This document shows positions 1-5,184 of a stretch of 9,280 nt of DNA, one piece after another. Both the position numbers and the translations under genes were made by a program. The stretch's first letter is position 1, and every line of letters begins with the position of its first letter. The notes below the pieces were generated by a model that did not search any database, was not told the DNA's origin, and was given only the letters and a program-made list of their open reading frames with translations. The DNA comes from DASYAE01 sp036501535 (GTDB taxonomy: Bacteria > Actinomycetota > Actinomycetes > Streptomycetales > Catenulisporaceae). The DNA lies in contig DASYAE010000090.1 in NCBI GenBank assembly GCA_036501535.1, positions 1 to 9,280 of the forward strand, given 5' to 3'.

Positions 1-280
1 CCTTTTCCGTCGTCAGCGCCATCGAGGTGCTGCCATGCAGCTTACGTCCATACACCAAATCAATGAACGAGTCTGCAACGTTCAGATCCTGGACCAGGTC
101 CAGATTCAACGGCTCATCAGGCGCGCCGCGGAAGCCGGTGCTCCAGACGAGGGGCGCACGGACGAGCGCGCTCTTGCCCGAGTTGTTCTTCCCGAGCACG
201 AGCGTGAGGGGGCGCAATTCGACGTCGCCCGTGTCTTTGAAACAGCGGTAGTTCATCAGCCGGATCCGAGTCAGCGCCAT
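1..280 (-). CDS. AAA family ATPase, N-terminal part (runs off the left edge)
   Basis: The first 93 residues of an ATP-binding protein are present; the rest lies beyond base 1. The N-terminus is the standard opening of SMC/RecF/OLD-like AAA ATPases: a beta strand (LTRIRLMNYRCFKDTGDVEL, residues 3-22), a second strand (LTLVLG), then the Walker A P-loop GKNNSGKS at residues 30-37. Walker B and signature motifs would be in the missing part, so any fused nuclease (TOPRIM, HNH) or DUF3696-type tail cannot be judged. The ATG at 278-280 is the only reasonable start because an in-frame TAG lies four codons upstream. There is no Shine-Dalgarno site, but a -10 hexamer fits leaderless transcription. About 18 of 93 codons end in A or T, clearly more than in the other genes here, which hints at separate origin. 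Family assignment is firm; biological role is unknown. Such ATPases occur in repair and in many phage-defence systems. Confidence 0.85.
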   Translation of the reverse strand, partial: MALTRIRLMNYRCFKDTGDVELRPLTLVLGKNNSGKSALVRAPLVWSTGFRGAPDEPLNLDLVQDLNVADSFIDLVYGRKLHGSTSMALTTEK

Positions 281-286
281 GCGGTT

Positions 287-292
287 ACACTA
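287..292 (-). promoter_or_regulatory. Candidate leaderless -10 element (TAGTGT) for the AAA ATPase gene
   Basis: On the minus strand TAGTGT is followed by six bases (AACCGC) and then the ATG at 280. This is the spacing expected when transcription starts at the A of the start codon, a frequent arrangement in actinobacteria. No convincing -35 hexamer is seen at 17-19 bp. The absence of a ribosome binding site before this ATG supports the reading. It would let the ATPase be expressed independently of the membrane-protein gene upstream. Confidence 0.45.
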
Positions 293-347
293 CACAAGAT
301 CGCTGACAGAAAGCGACTGCCCGATCACGTGGCGGAGACCGCCGCCG

Positions 348-1268
348 TCAGCCCCCTGCGGTGCCGGCCCTCGTGGTGACGGCCTGCTGGAGTGGTTGGA
401 GCAGGGATTCGAGCGTGTTGAAGTCGCTGCTGCGGCCGTCGGACCACTGGGCCACGCCGATGACCAGGGCGTGCGACTCGCCGCTGAAGGCCTGGACGAG
501 GCCTGATGTCGCGGGCAGCGCGGCGAGGCCGCTGGAGTCGGGCGGGACGATGGCGCCGATCTGGTAGTCGGCCGGGTCCGTGGTGAGGGTGGCCGTGATG
601 GACATGGCGTCGGCCGGGTTGTCGAGGGTGAAGACGACGATGGTGAACTCGTTCTTGGCGCCGTCGCCGTACAGCGCGGCGACCGCTCCGGCACAGCCGC
701 CGCTCTGGGCCAGCAGGCCGGCGAGGTAGGGCTCGACCATGTCCGGCTCGCTGCAGCTGGTCAGCTTCACGCCGCCGACCAGCTTGTAGGTCTCGCCGTT
801 CTGGCCCGGCACGGTCGACGGGAAGGCGTGGGCCACGGTGATGGCGGGGACGTGCGTGCCGGTCGGGCTCGCGGATCCCGCCGGATGCGTCGGGCTCGCC
901 GCGGGCTTGGCCGCGAACGGGTGCCGGTAGTGCACATAGCCGTAGGCGGCCGCGATGATGACCACGAGGATCAGGATATTGCGCCCCCAGGCGTTCTTCG
1001 GACGCTGTTGCGGGCCGGAGCTCGTGCCCTGATCCGGGGAGGCGCCGGCGACACCCGGGCCTGGCGCAGGACGCTGCGGCGGGACGGGAACGCTGCGGTT
1101 CGCCGCCGCCGCGGCGGCGGGCGGTCCCGGGTTCTTCTGGCCCTCGACGTCCCGCAGCAGTGCCTCGTACATCGCGTCGATCGAGAGTTCGGGCTGTTCT
1201 TCGCCCGATTGCGGCCGCTCGTCCGGATCCTTCACCGCGCGAATATATGTTCTGTCGTCTGCGGACAT
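348..1268 (-). CDS. Single-pass membrane protein with extracytoplasmic two-cysteine domain, function unknown
   Basis: Using the ATG at 1268 this is a 306-aa protein. Residues 1-95 are a charged, then Pro/Ala/Gln-rich cytoplasmic tail. Residues about 97-113 (NILILVVIIAAAYGYVHY) form one transmembrane helix after basic residues, predicting N-in topology. A Pro/Ser/Thr linker (120-140) leads to a folded outer domain of about 160 residues with two cysteines (172 and 192) that probably form a disulfide. It ends in an aromatic and acidic stretch (AQWSDGRSSDFNTLESLLQP). This layout is common in actinobacterial surface proteins; I recognise no enzyme motif. The frame stays open to an ATG at 1433, but that start would overlap the divergent gene. 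The ATG at 1301 is an alternative; neither 1268 nor 1301 has a strong ribosome site (weak GACGAG before 1268). The AAA ATPase follows 67 nt downstream on the same strand. Confidence 0.7.
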   Translation of the reverse strand: MSADDRTYIRAVKDPDERPQSGEEQPELSIDAMYEALLRDVEGQKNPGPPAAAAAANRSVPVPPQRPAPGPGVAGASPDQGTSSGPQQRPKNAWGRNILILVVIIAAAYGYVHYRHPFAAKPAASPTHPAGSASPTGTHVPAITVAHAFPSTVPGQNGETYKLVGGVKLTSCSEPDMVEPYLAGLLAQSGGCAGAVAALYGDGAKNEFTIVVFTLDNPADAMSITATLTTDPADYQIGAIVPPDSSGLAALPATSGLVQAFSGESHALVIGVAQWSDGRSSDFNTLESLLQPLQQAVTTRAGTAGG

Positions 1269-1383
1269 CAAGTCTCGTCGATCGCCTGACGGGTCGTCCA
1301 TGATCGCGGCGAAGCGCCCGGCCGGTCCGGAAAGTCCGCCCGATGTGTTGCGCGAACGAGCGAGACCGCCGCTGATCCGTCGC

Positions 1384-1394
1384 GACAGACTGTC
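1384..1394. promoter_or_regulatory. Small inverted repeat GACAG-A-CTGTC in the divergent promoter region
   Basis: A perfect 5+5 bp inverted repeat with a one-base centre lies between the membrane-protein gene and the plus-strand gene at 1432. The half-site with its preceding C (CGACAG, 1383-1388) recurs as a direct copy at 1414-1419, 31 bp away, about three helical turns. A repressor or activator site is possible. No clear -35/-10 pair could be assigned on either strand, and a short repeat like this can occur by chance. Confidence 0.25.
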
Positions 1395-1420
1395 ATTCAG
1401 GACCGCGCAACGCCGACAGT

Positions 1421-1426
1421 AAGGAG
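1421..1426 (+). promoter_or_regulatory. Ribosome binding site AAGGAG
   Basis: AAGGAG sits five bases before the ATG at 1432 and fixes the start of the 128-aa gene. It also argues against the ATG at 1433 on the opposite strand as a real start. Confidence 0.75.
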
Positions 1427-1431
1427 CGGAC

Positions 1432-1818
1432 ATGGCTCCAGTCCCCGTGGGAGCGCAACGCTCCGAGGACGGCTATTACTGGTGGGACGGGACCGCCTGG
1501 CAGCAGATTCCCGAGGACGAGCGGTCGGCGTCGACGCCGGCCCCGGCGAACTCGGCCTCCGTCGGCTCGGCCACCCCGAACTCGTCCGACCCGAACCCGG
1601 CCCCGACGGGCTCGGCCTCCACCGGCTCGGCCGACTCGGGTGGGATGAGCCACGAAGAGCTCGCCCAGATCACCACCGTGGACCAGCTCGATGAGCGGTC
1701 CAAGCCGTACTTCCAGCCGGATGCGGACATGTATCCGGACGACGCCTCGGCGGCGGAGGGCGGCGACGTGCTCAGCGACGAACCGGCGTCCGGCGCGGCA
1801 GGAGAGAGCTATGGGTGA
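1432..1818 (+). CDS. Small Ser/Pro/Asp-rich protein with DGxxWWDGxxW motif, function unknown
   Basis: The product is 128 aa with a strong AAGGAG site. Residues 12-26 (EDGYYWWDGTAWQQI) resemble the aromatic core of DUF2510-type N-terminal motifs (W-Y/W-DG-x-x-W) found at the start of many actinobacterial membrane and secretion-associated proteins; the match is by eye. Residues about 30-72 are a low-complexity Ser/Ala/Thr/Pro linker containing a duplicated 20-residue unit. The rest is acidic (ELAQITTVDQLDERSKPYF, then many Asp/Glu) and looks partly disordered. There is no signal peptide or membrane helix, so it is probably cytoplasmic or a partner subunit. Its last eight bases overlap the next gene, so the two are almost surely co-translated and may act together. 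Nothing in it suggests catalysis. Confidence 0.75.
   Translation: MAPVPVGAQRSEDGYYWWDGTAWQQIPEDERSASTPAPANSASVGSATPNSSDPNPAPTGSASTGSADSGGMSHEELAQITTVDQLDERSKPYFQPDADMYPDDASAAEGGDVLSDEPASGAAGESYG
1538..1634 (+). repeat. Two imperfect copies of a 60-bp in-frame repeat unit
   Basis: Bases 1538-1574 and 1598-1634 match closely at a 60-bp offset (shared core CTCGGCCTCC, then CGGCTCGGCC). In protein terms APANSASVGSA corresponds to APTGSASTGSA, a 20-residue unit. The period is a multiple of three, so gain or loss of a copy would lengthen or shorten the linker without a frameshift. Confidence 0.6.
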
Positions 1819-2311
1819 TTCGCCGTCGTTCACCGAGGTATGGAACGCCGTCAAGGACGTCGCCAGCATCATGCAGAACGGCGAGTCGCAGCACTTCCCC
1901 AGCCCCGCGTTCGCCGTGCCGAAGGGCCATGACCCGGGCGACCTGGACTGGGCCGACGAGGCCGAGGACACCAAGACGTACACGCTGACGTGGGGGTCCT
2001 GGGCGTCGGAGCACGGCCTGTCCTCCGGCACGTCGCTGCGGATCGGCGTCACCTGGCGGTACGGCGGCCGGCTGCAGGGCCAGGGCCGCTTCCTGCACGA
2101 GGCTCGCCTCTGGGCGATTCTCGACTACTCCGGGCTCGGGCAGAACTTCGACATCCAGGGCTCGTTCGGCGATCCGTACCTGCGGGGCAACACCAGCGTG
2201 CTCGTCGGCACGATCCAGATCCAGCAGACCTACGCGCACATGCACTGGGCGGACATCGCCTTCGATGTCGAGATCACCGGCGCCGGCGGCGGCTACCTGC
2301 GCAAGAGGTGA
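1811..2311 (+). CDS. Beta-rich protein of unknown function, co-translated with the 128-aa protein
   Basis: The ATG at 1811 gives 166 aa. It overlaps the previous stop by eight bases and is preceded by AGGAGA (1800-1805) inside the upstream gene. The same frame is open further upstream to 1691, but those residues are Arg/Thr-rich shadow sequence of the previous gene. The protein starts with a short helix (FTEVWNAVKDVASIM), then a Pro/Asp segment ending DLDWADEA. From residue about 55 it alternates hydrophobic and polar residues like a beta sandwich: YTLTWGSW, SLRIGVTWRYGG, ARLWAILDYSG, FDIQGSFGDPY, VLVGTIQIQQTY, DIAFDVEITGAGGGY. It is rich in Trp, Tyr and Gly, has no cysteine and no export signal. 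A lipid- or sugar-binding sandwich is conceivable, but I recognise no family and assign no function. Confidence 0.75.
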   Translation: MGDSPSFTEVWNAVKDVASIMQNGESQHFPSPAFAVPKGHDPGDLDWADEAEDTKTYTLTWGSWASEHGLSSGTSLRIGVTWRYGGRLQGQGRFLHEARLWAILDYSGLGQNFDIQGSFGDPYLRGNTSVLVGTIQIQQTYAHMHWADIAFDVEITGAGGGYLRKR

Positions 2312-2340
2312 CGCGAAGGCTGCTTATATAGATGCGTGAA

Positions 2341-2373
2341 ACGGCGCCCGGCTGCAATGCAGCCGGGCGCCGT
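2341..2373. terminator. Bidirectional intrinsic terminator between convergent genes
   Basis: A perfect 16-bp stem (2341-2356 with 2358-2373) around a single central base, almost all G-C, lies between the ends of the 166-aa gene (2311) and the MMPL gene (2387). On the minus strand the stem is followed by TTTCACG, a short T-run; on the plus strand the tail is GTGCTCCGTTC. It should stop both transcripts and works better, by the usual rules, for the MMPL gene. Confidence 0.85.
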
Positions 2374-2386
2374 GTGCTCCGTTCTC

Positions 2387-4639
2387 TCAGCCCACTGACT
2401 CTAACGCCCGGGCGGCGTCCGCGCCGTGCTCGCCGGGCTCCTGGACCTCGCCGTGGGAGAGCTGGGGCACCCAGTTCAGCCAGCGGGGCAGGTACCAGTT
2501 GGCGTCGCCGAGCAGGGTCATCAGGGCCGGGAGCAGCAGCGCCCGGATGATCGTCGCGTCGATGAACACGGCGACCGCGAGGCCGACCGCCACCTGCTTC
2601 ATGCTCTCCACCGAGAGCGTGGCGAAGATGGCGAACACGCCGACCATGATCAGGGCCGCGCTGCTGATCACGCCGGCCGTCGAGCCGATGCCCTCGGCGA
2701 TGGCCTGCCGGGCGCTCAGGCCGCGGCGGCGGCCCTCGGTGATCCGCGAGATGACGAACACGTGGTAGTCCATGCTCAGGCCGAACAGCAGCACGAACAG
2801 GAACAGCGGCACCCAGGCGTTGATCGCGCCGACCGGGTGCGCGCCGACCAGCTGCTCGCCGACGTTGTGCTGGAACACCAGGGTCAGCACGCCGTAGGCC
2901 GCGCCGACCGACAGCAGGTTGAGCAGCACCGTGCCCACGGCGATGGTCAGCGACCGGAACGAGCTGAGCATCAGCAGGAACGCCAGCACCAGCACGAAGC
3001 CGAACACCGGCAGCACGCTGTTGTCGAGCTGCTTGTCGAAGTCGGCCGACTGGGCCGTCACGCCTGCCACATACGTGTGCGTGCCCGGCACCTGGCCGTA
3101 CGTCTGCGGCAGCAGGTCGGAGCGCAGGTAAGCCAGCGCCGCGTTGCTCGCCGGGTCGGTGCCCGTGCCGGCCAGGTTGGTGTAGACCTCGACGATGCCC
3201 TTGTCTGCGTGCACGACGACGCTCGAGTCGAACAGCTTGCCGCTGGCCAGCGCCTGCTGCTCGAACTGCTGCGTGGCCGCGGTGACCGCCGAGCCGTTCG
3301 GGTCCGGGGTGGTCACCACGATCGTCGCCGGGGCGTCGCTGCCCGGGAACGCCGCCGCGATCGCCTCGGTCGTGGTCACGATCCCGGTGCCCGGCTCGAG
3401 CTCCTGGGGCGTGCTCAGCTGCGCGGTGTGCATCGACAGCAGCGGCACGGCCAGCGCCAGCAGCACCACGACGGTGCCGACGGCGAAGGTCGCCGGCTTG
3501 CCCAGCACCGCCTTCATCAGCCCGCGCCAGCCGCGCGGGGTGACCGGCCCGCCGGTGGCCGCCGCCGCGATCTGGGCCTGCCGCATCCTGCCCAGCACCG
3601 GGATCCGGCCCTTGTCCACCTTGTCGCCGAGCATCGCCATCAACGCCGGCAGCACGGTGATCGCGCCGATCACGGCGATGACGATCACGACGATGGTGGA
3701 CAGCGCGATCGCCTCGAAGTCGACCATCCGGGTCAGGAACATCCCGGCCATGGCCGCCGCGACCGTCAGGCCGGAGATCAGAATCGTGCGACCGGAGGTC
3801 TGCGCCGCGATCGCGATCGACTCCTCGACACTGCGCCCGGCTGCTCGCTCGGTGCGCGAGCGGCGCAGGAAGAACAGACAGTAGTCGACGCCGACGGCCA
3901 GGCCGACCAGCAGCATGACCGAGCCCGCGTCGGAGGTCGTGGGAAGCGCGTGGCTGATCTGCGCCATGAAGCCGGCCGCCATCATGTACGCGGTCAGCGC
4001 CAGGATCACCGGCAGGCTCGCCGCGACCAGGGTGCCGAACGCGAGCAGCAGGATGATCAGCGCCACCGGCACCGCGGTCCACTCCGCCTTGGCGAAGTCG
4101 CTGTTGAAGGTGGTGTTGAGGTACTGCGCCGCGCTCGCGTCGCCGACCTCGCTGATGCTGAAGCCCGGGTTCTTCGCCGCGGCGACGCCGACCGCGTGAA
4201 GAGCAGGCGTGATCCGGCTGTCGGCGGTGTCCGCCGAGCCGGTGACGTTGAAGGTGACCAGGGCCGAGCGGCCGTCGGCCGAAATCAGTCCACTGGCCTT
4301 GTAGGGAGACGTGACGTCGACCGCGGCCGGCACGGTGCCGAGCTCGGAGACGACGTCGGCGACCGCGGCCTTGAACGCCGGGTCGGTGCTGGTCTCGGTT
4401 CCGGACTGGATCAGGACGCTCTCTGCGGCCGGCGGGGTCAGGCCCGCCTGCTGGAGGATCCGCAGCGCCTGGCCGGACTGGCCGACCGTGGCCTGCGTGG
4501 TGCTCGCGTCGACCGTCTTGACGATAGAGCCGTGGAGGGAGACCAGGACGACCAGCGCCAACCAGCCGACCACCACGATCTTGCGCCTTCGCACGCTCCA
4601 CGCGGCGACCCGGGCGGCGATACCACCGTGTGTTCTCAT
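2387..4639 (-). CDS. MMPL family (RND superfamily) transporter
   Basis: A complete 750-aa MmpL-like exporter, a normal size for actinobacterial MMPL proteins outside the largest mycobacterial ones. Helix 1 is at residues 20-36. A first extracytoplasmic domain (about 37-187) is followed by five helices (about 188-335), a cytoplasmic loop, helix 7 (386-403), a second extracytoplasmic domain (404-540) and five final helices (543-705). The proton-relay Asp-Tyr pairs expected in helices 4 and 10 are both present: GLAVGVDYCLFFLRR (D252-Y253) and LFGLSMDYHVFVISR (D624-Y625). The short C-terminus is hydrophilic. Family members use proton-motive force to export lipids, siderophores and polyketide or peptide products. 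It is divergent from the carrier/adenylation pair, so export of that pathway's product is a fair inference, not proven. The ATG is preceded by GAGGAAG. Confidence 0.95.
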   Translation of the reverse strand: MRTHGGIAARVAAWSVRRRKIVVVGWLALVVLVSLHGSIVKTVDASTTQATVGQSGQALRILQQAGLTPPAAESVLIQSGTETSTDPAFKAAVADVVSELGTVPAAVDVTSPYKASGLISADGRSALVTFNVTGSADTADSRITPALHAVGVAAAKNPGFSISEVGDASAAQYLNTTFNSDFAKAEWTAVPVALIILLLAFGTLVAASLPVILALTAYMMAAGFMAQISHALPTTSDAGSVMLLVGLAVGVDYCLFFLRRSRTERAAGRSVEESIAIAAQTSGRTILISGLTVAAAMAGMFLTRMVDFEAIALSTIVVIVIAVIGAITVLPALMAMLGDKVDKGRIPVLGRMRQAQIAAAATGGPVTPRGWRGLMKAVLGKPATFAVGTVVVLLALAVPLLSMHTAQLSTPQELEPGTGIVTTTEAIAAAFPGSDAPATIVVTTPDPNGSAVTAATQQFEQQALASGKLFDSSVVVHADKGIVEVYTNLAGTGTDPASNAALAYLRSDLLPQTYGQVPGTHTYVAGVTAQSADFDKQLDNSVLPVFGFVLVLAFLLMLSSFRSLTIAVGTVLLNLLSVGAAYGVLTLVFQHNVGEQLVGAHPVGAINAWVPLFLFVLLFGLSMDYHVFVISRITEGRRRGLSARQAIAEGIGSTAGVISSAALIMVGVFAIFATLSVESMKQVAVGLAVAVFIDATIIRALLLPALMTLLGDANWYLPRWLNWVPQLSHGEVQEPGEHGADAARALESVG

Positions 4640-4642
4640 CTA

Positions 4643-4649
4643 CTTCCTC
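4643..4649 (-). promoter_or_regulatory. Ribosome binding site GAGGAAG for the MMPL gene
   Basis: On the minus strand GAGGAAG is followed by TAG and the ATG at 4639. It supports this ATG over the downstream in-frame candidates. Confidence 0.6.
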
Positions 4650-4747
4650 GTGTCTCGATGGGAGCGCGGCAGCGCCCGTTTCGGCGGACCAGGGTGCGCT
4701 ACGGCACGATGGCCCCGCATTACAGAGTGCTACGGTGCAGTGGAAGG

Positions 4748-4770
4748 CCGCTCGAGCCGGACTCGAGCGG
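4748..4770. repeat. Inverted repeat CCGCTCGAG-N5-CTCGAGCGG
   Basis: Perfect 9-bp arms flank CCGGA. Allowing one bulged base, the arms extend by GGCC on each outer side. It lies about 180 bp before the carrier-protein start and about 110 bp before the MMPL start. It could be an operator or an RNA hairpin in a leader. Confidence 0.5.
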
Positions 4771-4906
4771 GCCGTGCGACCCGTGTCCAAGCGGTTCTCG
4801 AGCCTGCGGGCGCATCTTCGTGGATGCATGGTCGGCAGGCATCGGCCGAGGGCCCGAGCCGCGGCGCCTCCGGAGTCGGAGCCGCGGGCCTGCTCACCGC
4901 GACCGG

Positions 4907-4922
4907 CCGTCCGGCCGGACGG
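4907..4922. repeat. Perfect 16-bp palindrome before the carrier-protein gene
   Basis: CCGTCCGGCCGGACGG reads the same on both strands and ends 11 bases before the ribosome-site region of the GTG at 4948. It could be an operator, or a hairpin affecting translation. GC-rich palindromes of this size are not rare in such genomes, so the function is uncertain. Confidence 0.4.
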
Positions 4923-4947
4923 ACCCGAGCGACGAGGGCGGTTTCCC

Positions 4948-5184
4948 GTGATCTCCGAAGAAGACTTCCTGCACCTGGTGCGCGACGAGCTGTCGCTTCC
5001 GCTGGGCGGCGGGCCCGAGGACAGTTTGGACCGCGGCCTGCACTGGGACTCGCTGACCGTGCTGAAGCTGGTCGCCGAGGTCGAGCGGCGCACCGGCAAC
5101 CGCGTGCCGGTCGGCCGGCTCGTGCGCAGCCGCGACCTGCGCACGGTCTACAACGCCTTCGCGGCGGCCGGGGCGGCCTCATGA
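4948..5184 (+). CDS. Free-standing acyl/peptidyl carrier protein
   Basis: A 78-aa carrier protein (about 80 aa is usual) starting at GTG behind GAGGGCG. The phosphopantetheine attachment serine is S35 in LHWDSLTVLKLVAEVERRTG, with the typical D-S-L core and the following amphipathic helix. The final helix (RDLRTVYNAF) also fits the four-helix fold. The apo-protein would be modified by a phosphopantetheinyl transferase, not seen in this window, and then carry a thioester-bound acyl or aminoacyl group. The next gene encodes an adenylation enzyme and starts within this stop codon (ATGA), so the carrier is very probably its partner and holds an amino acid. W in place of the usual G before D-S-L is a mild deviation. 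The upstream frame is open but has no carrier features. Confidence 0.9.
   Translation: MISEEDFLHLVRDELSLPLGGGPEDSLDRGLHWDSLTVLKLVAEVERRTGNRVPVGRLVRSRDLRTVYNAFAAAGAAS

Larger units (their letters stand above)
4640..4947. promoter_or_regulatory. 308-bp divergent intergenic region between MMPL and carrier-protein genes
   Basis: No gene is supported here. Both divergent promoters should lie in it, but no clean -35/-10 pair stands out on either strand. Visible structure: the heptamer GCTACGG at 4698-4704 and again at 4729-4735 (31 bp apart); a perfect 9+9 bp inverted repeat at 4748-4770; a 16-bp perfect palindrome at 4907-4922; and a ribosome-site-like GAGGGCG at 4934-4940 before the GTG at 4948. 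The arrangement suggests regulator binding, or a structured leader on the biosynthetic transcript. Confidence 0.5.

Noticed and set aside
35..379. A 114-codon plus-strand frame at the left edge
   Set aside because: It is antisense to the AAA ATPase. The minus strand encodes a clean Walker A and begins at a supported start.
1393..2052. A 219-codon minus-strand frame opposite the 128-aa and 166-aa genes
   Set aside because: It contains long Arg/Gly/Val repeats mirroring the Ser/Pro linker on the other strand, and it overlaps the divergent promoter.
4630..4947. Upstream extension of the carrier protein to ATG 4630
   Set aside because: The extra 106 residues are Arg/Ala/Pro-rich noise overlapping the start of the divergent MMPL gene. 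The GTG at 4948 has a ribosome-site-like sequence and gives a standard carrier length.
2426..4951. An 841-codon open frame on the plus strand, opposite the MMPL gene
   Set aside because: Its translation is His/Arg/Asp/Gln-rich low-complexity sequence typical of the antisense frame of a high-GC gene. The MMPL frame shows all helices and motifs.
2274..5144. A 956-codon open frame on the minus strand spanning the MMPL gene and the carrier gene
   Set aside because: It is a shifted frame of the MMPL gene, rich in Arg/Gly/Ala, crosses the divergent promoter region and has no domain.
4311..5180. A possible 290-residue N-terminal extension of the adenylation enzyme
   Set aside because: The extension runs antisense through the MMPL gene and out of frame through the carrier gene. 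The ATGA-coupled ATG at 5181 gives the normal family length.
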